Assembly (NCBI GenBank): GCA_022836915.1
Contig: CP094668.1
Span: 3,100,001 to 3,164,000, forward strand
DNA from: Paenibacillus sp. OVF10
Lineage (GTDB): Bacteria; Bacillota; Bacilli; Paenibacillales; Paenibacillaceae
Length of the DNA: 64,000 nucleotides
Direction: 5' to 3'
Below, piece after piece: positions 19,495 to 29,331 of the stretch. Positions within the stretch are counted from its first letter, which is position 1. The number at the start of each line of letters is the position of its first letter. Both the position numbers and the translations under genes were made by a program. A model generated the notes under the pieces. That model was not told where the DNA came from. It did no database searches and saw only the letters and a program-made list of their open reading frames with translations.

Positions 19495-21521
19495 TTATTT
19501 CATTTCGAGCAATTGCACCCCCGGGCTTCAATCTCAACACTTCCCGAAAGCTCACGATTGGTGAGCAGATCATGTGCCTTAGCTGTTCCCAGATCATAGG
19601 ATTGCGTGGTTGCGTTATGGTTCATGACAAACAGGTAGGGCTTGCCGTCTTTGGTTCGTGCGCTTACTTCAACACCTTCTGGTGTCTCAAGCAAGGACTC
19701 TACGTTCTTGGCTGCTGCAAGCTGTCCCAGCAAACCATCCAGGAAGCGCTCATCCGGGTCGGATGCAACGTACCATGCTTCACCTTGACCAAAGGTATTA
19801 CGTGTCACAACAGGCATGCCTTTATAAAAGTCGTCTCCATACTCCGCGATGACCTCAGCTCCCTCACTGTGCAGCAGGTCACACAGCATGCCGCAGCCAT
19901 ACTCTCCTTGAAGATCACCGTAGGTTTCTTTGAGGACTATGCTGTTCTTTTGATCAGGCAGCAGGGCATCAATCTCTTCCACCCAGATTCCGAGCAGCTT
20001 ACGTAACTCTCCCGGATATCCACCTGTAGTCACGAGATCGTTCTCGTTGACAATGCCGCTGAAGAAGGTTGTCAGGAATGTTCCGCCTGCTTCAACATAC
20101 TTCTCCAGTTTGGCGGCAAAACCTGGTTTAACCATGTAAAGGACAGGCGCGAGAACGATGTCGTATTTGCTAATATCCGTATCCACACTGATGATATCTA
20201 CCTGTATGTTGCGGCGGAAGAAGGCTGCGTAGTATTTATGGATCTGATCCACATAGTTCAGGGCAACCGTAGGTCCGCTTGATTTTTCGATGGCCCACCA
20301 GTTATCCCAGTCGAACACAATCGCTACTTTGGATTCAACAGATGCATCTAGCGTGGTATCTCCAAGGATCTGCAATTCCTTACCCAGCTCAGCAACTTCG
20401 CGGAATACACGTGTATTCTCATGCCCAGCATGCTCAATAACTGCACCATGATACTTCTCACAAGCACCGATGGAGCGGCGAAGCTGGAAGAACATAATGG
20501 TATCGGCCCCGTGCGCAACAGATTGATAACTCCACAGACGCATGACACCTGGACGTTTCAGGGAGTTATATGGCTGCCAGTTCTGCTGACTTGGTGTTTG
20601 CTCCATCAGCATGAACGGTTGACCATCTTTCAGTCCGCGCATAAGGTCATGAGCCATTGCCGTGAAGCTGACGGGTGTTGCGAGACCGGGATAGCTGTCC
20701 CAGGAGACAATATCCATATATTTTGCCCATTTGAAATAGTCCAATTGTTTAAAGAATCCCATCAGATTGGTAGTCACAACGGAGTCCGGAATATGTTTTT
20801 TGATCGCATCGTATTCCAACAGATAACAATCCAGCATGCTGTCGGAGTTGAAGCGAGAATAGTCCAGCGAGATTCCCTGGAACGTTGAATTATTGTTACC
20901 CCAATGTTCGCTCAGGTTGCTGGGTAATACGATCTCGTCCCAATCGTAGAAGGTATGCCCCCAGAAATTCGTGTTCCATGCTTTGTTGACCTGTTCCAGA
21001 GTCTGATAGCGTTCTTTCAGATACACGCGGAACGCTTTCTCACAGTTGTCACAGTAGCACTCACCGCCATATTCGTTCGAGATGTGCCATACGAGAACCG
21101 CGGGGTGATCCTTGTATCGTTCGGCCAGTTTATCCGCAATCTTCTCAGCGTATTTGCGATAGGTCGGGCTGTTGGGACAGGAATTATGGCGCCCACCGAA
21201 TTTGCGTTTGCGTCCATCGGCATCTACACGAAGCACGTCTGGATATTTCTTTGCCATCCAAGCCGGATGGGCAGCAGTGCTTGTTGCAAGGCATATATAG
21301 ACACCATTTTCATATAAACGATTAATTAGTTGGTCGAGTTCTTCAAAACGGTAAGTAACTTCATCAGGCTGAATCAGTGCCCATGAAAATACGTTGATTG
21401 TGGCAATATCAATGCCTGCCAATTGGAACATGCGCAGGTCTTCAAGGTGGGTTTCGTGATCCCACTGTTCCGGGTTATAATCGCCCCCGTAGAACATTTT
21501 GGGCAGTTTGCTGCTAATCAA
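19495..21521 (-). CDS. GH42 beta-galactosidase (one frame break at the end)
   Basis: The product of about 676 residues is a glycoside hydrolase family 42 beta-galactosidase, probably intracellular, acting on galacto-oligosaccharides from galactan or xyloglucan. KMFYGGDYNPEQW opens the TIM barrel, and WHISNEYGG contains the acid/base Glu. ECYCDNC gives three of the zinc-site cysteines, and LMEQTPSQQNWQ contains the nucleophile Glu. A TTG start at 21521 is preferred because AAGAGGTG precedes it by six bases; the GTG at 21530 overlaps that RBS. At the end, C5 19518-19522 is one base short. Adding it changes GCNCSK-stop into GVQLLEMK-stop at 19495-19497, the normal family ending. Confidence 0.9.
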
Positions 21522-21649
21522 TGTTTTCACCTCTTGTATAAGAATAATCCTATACTATATGATACATATGACTTTTAAAATATAATAAAAGTAATGACTC
21601 ATATAAGAATACGGAAGTGTATTTCAGCTTATACCCAAGGAGGCATCCC

Positions 21650-22480
21650 ATGTTTATCTCCCCGACATCAACGATATTTCATGACATCACGTGATCAGCC
21701 GTTACCCCTTTATATTGAGAGCCTGGGTTATAACGGCAATCAGGAGAAGGTGTCCAGACCTGTGGGGTATCCCTGTTACCACTGGCTTCAGACCGTGAAG
21801 GGAGCCGGAGAATTCAAGTTTGCCGGGTCCACGGTCATACTGGGGGAAGCATCAGGTATTTTGCTGCCGCCGAATGAACCGCATGAATATGTGCGCGCCC
21901 AAGGAGAGTGGGAGACTCTTTACATTACATTTGGCGGTTCCCAGTGTCCGGCAATCTTGGAGTCGCTTAGTCTGGGTGAAGCGGCGTTCCATCAGTGGGA
22001 GCAGAGCAGTCCGTTCAACGATTACGGCCAGGAAGTGCTGGATTCAATCAGAAGTGATCAGGATTTATCGGGACTCGAAGCGTCAGCGGATATATACCGA
22101 TTTCTGATTTTGCTCAAAAAACATGGCATGACGGGCAATCGTTCTTCCATCTCACATGCCGTGGAGAGACTCGCTCCGCTCATTGCATTCATGGAACAGC
22201 ATTATGCGAATCCCGAGATTGGGCTCGAACATATGGCTGACCTCACGGGGATCTCATCCAGACATCTGAATACCTTGTTCAAGCAGTCCTTTGGCATGAC
22301 AGCCTACAGTTATTTTATTTTGCTGCGCATTCGCAAAGCCAAGGAAATCATGACCGCAGAACATAGACCCACGATTAGGGAAACTGCAGTTAGGGTAGGG
22401 TTTCGAGATGCAAGCCATTTTGTTGCAACCTTTCGCAGGATTGAGGGGTGACTCCTGAACAGTTCCGTAATTTGTACTAA
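21650..22480 (+). CDS. AraC family regulator divergent from the GH42 gene (three frame breaks)
   Basis: The product of about 277 residues has a cupin-like N-domain (YHWLQTVKGAGEFKF, LLPPNEPHEYV) and a C-terminal AraC DNA-binding domain (MADLTGISSRHLNTLFKQSF; RETAVRVGFRDASHFVATF). The open frame stops early at 22451. Adding one G at 22445-22448 gives RRIEGVTPEQFRNLY and a TAA at 22478-22480. The only good RBS (AAGGAGGCATCCC) precedes ATG 21650. Joining that start to the main frame needs one C at 21660-21663 and one T at 21677-21679, giving MFISPDINDIFMTSRDQPLP. If that is wrong, ATG 21681 is the start. It probably activates the divergent GH42 gene. Confidence 0.75.
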
Positions 22481-22570
22481 CATGTACCCAAATGATCAAA
22501 AAGTGATGCCAGGAAGGTATTGATGCGTTAGGGTCATTACCGTTATGATGGTATCGATTCCTGAGATTCG

Positions 22571-22584
22571 AAAACGTTTAAACG
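22571..22584 (+). promoter_or_regulatory. cre-like / LacI-family-like operator upstream of the esterase
   Basis: A symmetric AAACGTTT core inside GAAAACGTTTAAAC fits the AANCGNTT centre of LacI/CcpA operators, with mismatches in the outer positions. It lies about 40 bases before the esterase start. The evidence is weak and given for completeness. Confidence 0.3.
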
Positions 22585-22623
22585 GACCCATGGTTCCGTT
22601 CTACTTGGAGAGGATGATTGAAG

Positions 22624-23412
22624 ATGACAACAACTATACCTTTATGGGATCATGCTGCACCTTATGCAGCCCAGGGCCATGAAGACGAAATGCCACATTT
22701 GATTCCATTTATTCACCCCGGTTCAGAGAGCGCTGTCATTGTGTGTCCAGGTGGCGGTTATGGATTTTTGGCTGATCATGAAGGTGCTCCAATAGCTGAA
22801 TTGTTGAACCGTGCAGGTATCAGTGCATTTGTCCTGAAATATCGGGTGGCTCCTCACCAGCATCCTGCACCTATAACAGATGGTCAGCGAGCCATACGTT
22901 ATGTTCGTGCTCATGCTGAGCAGTATGGCATCAACCCTGCCAAGATTGCAGTACTTGGTTTCTCCGCAGGCGGACATCTCACAGCAACACTGGGAACGCT
23001 ATATGACGAGGGACAACCGGATCATGAGGACCTCATTGAACGCCAGAGTTCACGCCCGGATCGAGTTATTCTCTGTTATCCGGTAATTACGATGGAGTCC
23101 TACGGACATGCTGGTTCCCGTGAGAATTTGCTTGGGTCTGACGCGTCTGCCGAGCAGATCAAGGCTTTCAGTGCGGAGCAGCAGGTGAGAGCGGATGCTC
23201 CAGAAGCATTCATCTGGCATACCAGCGATGACCAGGCAGTACCTGTGGAGAATAGCTTGCGTTATGCGCTTGCATTGGGCGAGCATGGCATTCCCTATGA
23301 CTTGCACGTTTTTGAGAAAGGTTCACATGGTCTTGGATTGGCTGAGGACAACCATGCGATTCGGGTATGGTCGGATCTGTGTCTCACATGGCTCAAGAAT
23401 CAAGGCTGGTAA
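22624..23412 (+). CDS. Alpha/beta hydrolase, acetyl-xylan-esterase-like
   Basis: This protein of about 262 residues resembles BD-FAE/acetyl esterase-type alpha/beta hydrolases found in polysaccharide-utilisation regions. The oxyanion region is IVCPGGGYGFLADHEG, the nucleophile elbow GFSAGGHLTAT, the acid HTSDDQAVP and the catalytic His GSHGLGLA, so the triad is complete. It has no signal peptide and is probably cytoplasmic, removing acetyl groups from imported oligosaccharides. ATG 22624 is chosen (GGAGAGG about ten bases upstream); TTG 22618 is also possible. It probably begins a unit with the next GDSL esterase (84 bases downstream) and the SMP-30 lactonase. Confidence 0.82.
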   Translation: MTTTIPLWDHAAPYAAQGHEDEMPHLIPFIHPGSESAVIVCPGGGYGFLADHEGAPIAELLNRAGISAFVLKYRVAPHQHPAPITDGQRAIRYVRAHAEQYGINPAKIAVLGFSAGGHLTATLGTLYDEGQPDHEDLIERQSSRPDRVILCYPVITMESYGHAGSRENLLGSDASAEQIKAFSAEQQVRADAPEAFIWHTSDDQAVPVENSLRYALALGEHGIPYDLHVFEKGSHGLGLAEDNHAIRVWSDLCLTWLKNQGW

Positions 23413-23496
23413 TTTTTCTGGCTGGTATCAAGTGAACGGTCCTGACTAATCGAGTAATCCGTATATTAGCGCTTTGAAGCGAAGGAGAAAATAACG

Positions 23497-24162
23497 ATGA
23501 AATTGCAAAAAAACGACAAACTTTTGTTTATCGGGGATTCGATTACGGATTGTGGTCGGGAACATCCTGTAGGTGAAGGCAGTTCAGGTCTGGGCCATGG
23601 TTACGTAGCGCAAGTCTATGCCCTCTTGCGGTCCATATATCCGGAGTTGATGTTGCGTGTCCAGAATGTGGGTAATGGTGGAAATACGATTCGGGATCTG
23701 AAACAGCGCTGGGATCGTGATGTGCTTGACCTTAAACCGGACTGGCTGACGATCATGATCGGCATTAATGATGTATGGCGTCAGTTCGACAACCCATTGT
23801 CAACAGACTCACATGTGTATCTTGAAGAATACGAATCCACATTGCGTGAACTGGTGGCTTCGGTTCGTCCCAACCTGAAAGGTCTGGTACTAATGACGCC
23901 TTATTATCTTGAGGCCAATCCGGAAGACCCGATGCGGGCAACGATGGATATCTACGGAGAAGCGGTACGCAGGGTAGCCAGTGAGTACGATGCGGTGTAT
24001 GTGGATACACAGGCTGCATTTGCTCCATTTTGGGATCATTTCTATACGTCTGTGTTGACTTATGACCGGGTACATCCGGATGCAACGGGCCATATGGTAC
24101 TGTCCAAAGCATTCTTGGATGCCATCGGATTCGAATGGTCAGGCGGCGTCAAATCTGAATAA
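23497..24162 (+). CDS. SGNH/GDSL-type esterase (rhamnogalacturonan-acetylesterase-like)
   Basis: This intact 221-residue SGNH hydrolase has block I LLFIGDSITDCG (nucleophile Ser), block II NVGNGGNTIRDL (Gly), block III IMIGINDVWRQ (Asn) and block V YDRVHPDATGH (Asp and His). No signal peptide is visible, so a cytoplasmic role on imported acetylated sugars is likely. Relatives deacetylate rhamnogalacturonan or xylo-oligosaccharides; the substrate is inferred from its place among pectin/galactan genes. ATG 23497 follows GAAGGAGAAAATAACG. It lies 12 bases before the SMP-30 gene, so they are almost certainly cotranscribed. Confidence 0.87.
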   Translation: MKLQKNDKLLFIGDSITDCGREHPVGEGSSGLGHGYVAQVYALLRSIYPELMLRVQNVGNGGNTIRDLKQRWDRDVLDLKPDWLTIMIGINDVWRQFDNPLSTDSHVYLEEYESTLRELVASVRPNLKGLVLMTPYYLEANPEDPMRATMDIYGEAVRRVASEYDAVYVDTQAAFAPFWDHFYTSVLTYDRVHPDATGHMVLSKAFLDAIGFEWSGGVKSE

Positions 24163-24174
24163 GGACGTGATGGC

Positions 24175-25054
24175 ATGAGCGACGTAACTGTAGCAGTACA
24201 AACCCCGGCATTATTGGGGAAGGTCCAAGCTGGGATGCGGAGAACAATCGATTATTGTGGGTAGATATTGAAAGTTTTAAGGTGCATGTGTATGATCCGG
24301 CTACAGGGCAGGATCAGGCTTATGATGTCGGTGAACATGTCGGGGCTGTTGTTCCCTATCGTGGTGACGAAGTTTTGGTTGCTTTACGCAGTGGATTCCA
24401 TAAGTATCACTTGCATACGGGTGAGCTGCATGCCATTGAGGACCCCGAACAAGATAAGGATACCAATCGTTTTAATGATGGAAAATGTGATGCGAAGGGC
24501 CGCTTCTGGGCAGGCACGATGAGCATGAATAATGAAAGCAAAGCCGGATCGTTGTATTGTTTGGAGCAAGGGCAGCCCGTTCGCACAATGGTACAAGGTG
24601 TGTCTACATCCAACGGCCTGGGCTGGAGTCCAGATCGGCAGAACATGTATTACATTGATACCCCGACACGTTCTATTGACCGATTTGATTTTGATCTGAC
24701 GGCAGGTACGATACAGAATCGGACAAGTATCATTCACATACCAGAGGAATTTGGTTTTCCGGATGGGATGACGGTTGATGGTGAGGGCATGCTGTGGGTT
24801 GCGCACTGGGGCGGAGGAAGAGTCACTCGCTGGAACCCCCATACATCAGAACTGTTGCAACAGATCGAGGTGCCGGCAGATCAGGTAACATCCTGCTGTT
24901 TTGGTGGACCGGATCTCGAAGAGTTATACATTACAACAGCACGTATAGGGATTAAGGAAGAACGTCTGAAAGAGACACCGGATGCGGGCTCACTTTTTGT
25001 CATCAGACCGGGGTTAAAGGGCAGGAGACTCACGCTTATGGTAGCCAGCAATAA
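24175..25054 (+). CDS. SMP-30/gluconolactonase family protein (two frame breaks)
   Basis: The repaired product of about 293 residues is a six-bladed propeller of the SMP-30/gluconolaconase/LRE family, which hydrolyses sugar lactones using a divalent metal. Motifs include LGEGPSWDAENNRLLWVD (metal Glu), RFNDGKCDAKGRFWAGTM (Asn and Asp), TSNGLGWSPD, GFPDGMTVDGEGMLWVA and LYITTA. Breaks occur at G4 24216-24219, where adding one G restores LGEGPSW, and at G4 25010-25013. There one more G restores RPGVKGQETHAYGSQQ and a TAA at 25052-25054, the family-like ending. ATG 24175 follows AAGGACGTGATGGC. It is the last gene of the esterase unit. Confidence 0.85.
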
Positions 25055-25151
25055 ACAGGTGCCAGTCATGCAGTGAACCTTAGTGAACCTCTGCCTGGGT
25101 TTGCCAGGTAAGAAACGATTTCATTTTTTACTCTTATATAAAATGTCAAAA

Positions 25152-25178
25152 GGTGCTGTTCTAACAGCATCTTTTTTT
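25152..25178 (+). terminator. Intrinsic terminator after the SMP-30 gene
   Basis: GGTGCTG pairs with CAGCATC (one G-T) around TTCTAA, followed by seven T. Confidence 0.75.
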
Positions 25179-25326
25179 GTTGATTTAGATTATCGTCTGT
25201 ATAGAACAAAAATAAAACGACTTTTCATTAAAGTAACGGACCGAACACTTCCATTTTGTGGTATTATTTGGATTGAAAATAAAGCTCTACGGAGGACGTA
25301 TTAAATATGTAGGAAAGGGTGTAATT

Positions 25327-25665
25327 ATGAAATTAAATCATCTGAACCTAACAGTTACTGATGTTCCAGCTGCTCGCGAGTTTTTAGAGACTTATTTTGG
25401 TATGAAATGTGAAGGTACGAGAGGAAACGCATTTGCAGTTATGTTTGATGATGAAGGCTTTATTCTCACTCTAATGAAGGGTAAAAACGTACTCTATCCA
25501 GTGACTTTTCATATCGGATTTCCCCAACCGACCGAACAAGAGGTTGACAGAATATATAGTCTTTTGAAAGACAATGGCTTTGAATTAGACGCACCTAAGC
25601 ATGCACACGGTTATACTTTTTATGTTGAAGCCCCTGGTGGATTTACTGTTGAAGTCTTGTGTTAA
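25327..25665 (+). CDS. VOC family (glyoxalase/dioxygenase-like) protein
   Basis: This intact 112-residue protein shows the VOC superfamily fold. HLNLTVTDVPAAREFLETYFGM opens the first beta-alpha-beta-beta-beta module (His near residue 4). FHIGFPQPTEQEVDRIYSLLKDNGFEL starts the second, and GYTFYVEAPGGFTVEVL supplies the C-terminal metal-ligand strand with Glu. It could be a lyase, a dioxygenase or a fosfomycin/bleomycin-type protein; the substrate is unknown. ATG 25327 follows GGAAAGGGTG. By eye the gene and its flanks are clearly more AT-rich than the neighbouring sugar genes, and terminators isolate it on both sides. Confidence 0.78.
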   Translation: MKLNHLNLTVTDVPAAREFLETYFGMKCEGTRGNAFAVMFDDEGFILTLMKGKNVLYPVTFHIGFPQPTEQEVDRIYSLLKDNGFELDAPKHAHGYTFYVEAPGGFTVEVLC

Positions 25666-25680
25666 TCTATATCCCATTGA

Positions 25681-25705
25681 AGTCGCTATTTTAGCGGCTT
25701 TTTTT
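25681..25705 (+). terminator. Intrinsic terminator after the VOC gene
   Basis: AGTCGCTA pairs with TAGCGGCT (one T-G) around TTT, followed by a T7 run. Confidence 0.8.
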
Positions 25706-25836
25706 GTTGTATAAACGATTTTAAACACTGAAAATATTTTACAAAAATCGGAATTTCGACAGAGGGGTTTGGAGATTGCCAGCGAATGTTATTTATTGAA
25801 AGTATTATCCAGATAACCGCGAATCAAGAACAATTA

Positions 25837-25850
25837 TGTAAGCGCTTAAC
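25837..25850 (+). promoter_or_regulatory. cre-like CcpA site upstream of the xyloglucanase
   Basis: TGTAAGCGCTTAAC keeps the cre core (TGWAAGCGCTW) with mismatches only in the last positions. It lies 135 bases before the xyloglucanase start in the 280-base intergenic region. It suggests catabolite repression of the enzyme. I see no clear -35/-10 pair around it. Confidence 0.5.
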
Positions 25851-25984
25851 AATATGACTGAAAGGGGTGAGGCTTCTTGTATCAAGGGATGCATTGATTC
25901 GTCTGGCACGCCATCATCAGCACGATGAGACAGCGGGGATAGACCGAAATGCAGTAACGAAGTAGAAGAGGAGGATAAGTTGAT

Positions 25985-28900
25985 ATGAGAACGTTTATGG
26001 GTAAATTGCGAATGATGAGCCTGACGGTTGCCGTAGTAACCGCTTCGCTGGGAGGACTTGCTGGAACGACACTGGCGGCACCAAGTGAAGCCTATGAGTG
26101 GAAAAATGTGGTGACGGGTGCAGGAGGCGGGTTTGTACCGGGCATTATTTTCAACGAGTCGGAAAAGGATCTGATCTATGCCCGTACGGATATCGGGGAG
26201 CCTATCGCTGGAATGCGGCTGACGAGAGGTGGATACCCTTAACAGATTTTGTTGGCTGGGATGACTGGAACAAGAATGGTGTGGACGCACTGGCTACGGA
26301 CCCGGTTGATCCCGATCGGGTGTATATGGCAGTTGGGACGTATACGAATTCGTGGGACCAAAATAATGGCTCCATCTTGCGCTCTACGGACCGGGGAGAT
26401 ACATGGCAAACCACAACACTTCCGTTCAAAGTGGGCGGCAACATGCCGGGACGTTCAATGGGAGAACGCCTGACCGTGGACCCGAATGATAACAGTATTC
26501 TGTATTTCGGTGCACGAAGTGGTCATGGGTTATGGAAAAGTACCGATTACGGTGTGACCTGGAACGAAGTCACAAGCTTCCCGAATCCGGGAAATTATGT
26601 GCAAGATCCTTCGAATGAATATACCAGTGACATCGTAGGTCTGGCATGGATCACGTTTGACAAAACAACAGGTTCGGCAGGGCAAGCAACCCAGACAATC
26701 TATGTGGGTGTTGCGGATAAAGCTCAAAGCGTGTATCGCAGCACAAATGGCGGCCTGACCTGGTCAGCAGTTGCTGGTCAACCTACAGGTTATATTCCGC
26801 ATCATGGCGTGTTTGATTCAGACGGAAGCCTCTATATTACGTACAGCGATGGTGTTGGACCGTATGATGGGGAAAAAGGTGACGTGTGGAAACTGAATAC
26901 ATCGACAGGTGTCTGGAGCAACATCAGCCCTGTTCCAAGCAGCAGCACGGATAATTATTTTGGATATGGCGGATTGGCTGTTGATGCACAGAATCCCGGT
27001 ACATTGATGGTTGCTACATTGAATTCCTGGTGGCCGGATGCCACCTTGTTCCGCAGTACAGATGGCGGAGCAACGTGGACACGCATATGGGAATTTGAAG
27101 GATATCCGAACCGGAAGTTGCGTTATACACAGGATATTTCGGCAGCGCCATGGCTCACATTTGGCACCAATCCTGCCCCACCCGAAACAACCCCAAAATT
27201 GGGCTGGATGATCGGTGATCTGGAGATTGATCCGTTTGATTCGGATCGCATGATGTATGGAACAGGTGCTACGATCTATGGAACGAAGAACCTGACAGAC
27301 TGGGATGATGACGAAAAAATCAATATTTCAGTGATGGCGAAAGGGGTTGAGGAGATTGCCGTACTGGATCTGATCAGCCCACCAAGTGGTGCACATTTGA
27401 TAAGCGGAGTGGGGGATGTCTCCGGATTCCGTCATAACAATCTGGACCAGGCGCCAGCTACCATATTTACGAGCCCGAACTATTCTTCCACAGAAAGTCT
27501 GGATTTTGCAGAGTTAAGTCCAAATACGATGGTTCGCGTAGGTAAAGCAGATTATGCTGCTGATCCAAATGCAAAATCCATTGGTTTGTCCAGTGACGGA
27601 GGTACTACGTGGTATAAAGCGAATGCAGAACCTGCCGGCACAACCGGAGGAGGGACCGTAGCCATCTCTGCGAATGGTAACCGACTCGTATGGAGCACAT
27701 CAGATAAAGGCGTACATTATTCGACCGGCGGCAATTCCTGGACGGCAAGTACGGGGATACCTGCACAGGCAAAAGTGATTTCGGATCGTGTCAATCCAAA
27801 CAAATTTTATGGATTTGCAGCCGGTAAAATCTATGTGAGTGTGAATGGTGGTGCTACTTTCACGGCATCACCTGCGACCGGACTTCCGATGGAAGGAAAT
27901 GCCGATCTGGATGCCGTTCCAGGCGTTGAAGGCGAACTCTGGTTTGCTGGTGGTAGTGAGGAAGAAGGTCCTTACGGATTATGGCATTCCACGGATTCAG
28001 GAGCGACATTCACGAAGCTTGCCAATGTAGAGGAAGCAGACAGTATCGGATTTGGTAAAGCGGCCCCTGGGCAAAACGTTGTTGCGTTATACACGGTTGC
28101 ACAGATCGATGGAACACGTGGATTCTTCCGTTCCGATGACGGTGGGGCTAATTGGGTTCGTATCAATGATGATCAGCATCAGTATGCTCGTGTAACCACT
28201 ATTACGGGTGATCCGCGTTTGTATGGAAGAGTATATCTCGGAACAAATGGCCGCGGAATTTTATATGCTGACCGTGTTGGAGGTAACAATGGCGGTGGAG
28301 ACGGCGGGGTACACCAGTGACCAACTCTGTGATTACACCGGTTACAGCCGAATTTGATCGCAAAGCAGGCAATCAGGTTAATATTCCAGTCACGTTAACG
28401 CTGAACGGCAATACACTTGTCTCCATTCGCAACGGGAATGCAACGCTGGTTTCAGGTACAGATTACACGTTGACAGGCAATGAGGTCGTATTAAGTAAAA
28501 ACTACCTGGCTTCACTGCCAAATGGCGCAGCGGCGCTAACCTTTCAATTCAGCGCAGGCGCTCATGCGACCTTGAATCTGCTCATTAAAGACACGACAGC
28601 TGCACCTGTTGGAACCATACGCATTGAGATGTTTAACAGCAACACTTCAGCGACGGGCAGCTCGATTAGTCCCAAATTCAAACTGACAAATACGGGTACT
28701 ACAGCTTTGAATCTGTCTGATGTGAAAATCAGATACTATTATACGATAAACGGTGAACAGCCTCAGAACTTCTTCGCTGACTGGGCTACTGCTGGCAGTT
28801 CGAATGTAACAGGCATGTTCAGTGCACTCAATCCAGTTCGGACAGGTGCTGACCACGTGCTTGAGATTGGATTCACAGCTTCCGCTGGAACTCTGAATGC

Positions 28901-29063
28901 AGGACAAAGCACGGAAATCCATACGCGCATCTCCAAGAACAATTGGACCAACTATACGCAAACGGATGATTATTCTTTTGCAGGTAGTCAGACTTCCTAT
29001 ACGGACTGGTCCAAAGTCACCGGTTATATCGCGGGAAGTCTCCAATGGGGAATTGAACCATAA
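25985..29063 (+). CDS. Secreted GH74 xyloglucanase with X2 and CBM3 domains (two frame breaks)
   Basis: The repaired protein of about 1,026 residues starts with a signal peptide ending near TTLAAPSEA. It continues as a GH74 twin seven-bladed propeller with repeated BNR/Asp-box motifs (STDRGDTW, STDYGVTW, STNGGLTW, STDGGATW, SSDGGTTW, STDSGATF) and a probable catalytic Asp in FVGWDDWNKNG. After a glycine linker come an X2 Ig-like module (PVTAEFDRKAGNQ...) and a C-terminal CBM3 cellulose-binding module (IRIEMFNSNTSATGSSISPKF). Breaks occur at G4 26195-26198, where adding one G restores DIGGAYRWN, and at G4 28306-28309, where it restores DGGGTPVTNS. The enzyme cleaves xyloglucan outside the cell and feeds the nearby importer and beta-galactosidases. 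Confidence 0.92.
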
Positions 29064-29099
29064 GTGAGTGAATTAACAAAATAGGATTGAGATAGGGGT

Positions 29100-29145
29100 C
29101 CTGATTCGCCAAATGATCAAATGGCGAGTCGGGGCTTCTTATTTT
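29100..29145 (+). terminator. Intrinsic terminator after the xyloglucanase
   Basis: A 12-bp stem with G-T pairs (29100-29111 with 29122-29133) is followed by CTTCTTATTTTG. The remaining 29146-29331 is AT-rich promoter-like sequence before the response regulator, with no clear box. Confidence 0.65.
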
Positions 29146-29331
29146 GTCGAAATATAGTGTAAACTATAGATAGTTACCATTGCTTAAAGGATCATTTTAA
29201 GATATAAAAAGATGTACAATCAATTTAAAATTAATGTAACCGCTAACACTGGAAAGTGTTTATAACCGATATATAATAGTTGGTATAGCCTGTACAGATA
29301 TAGAGGAAAGATTAGACAAGGGGTCGCGATC

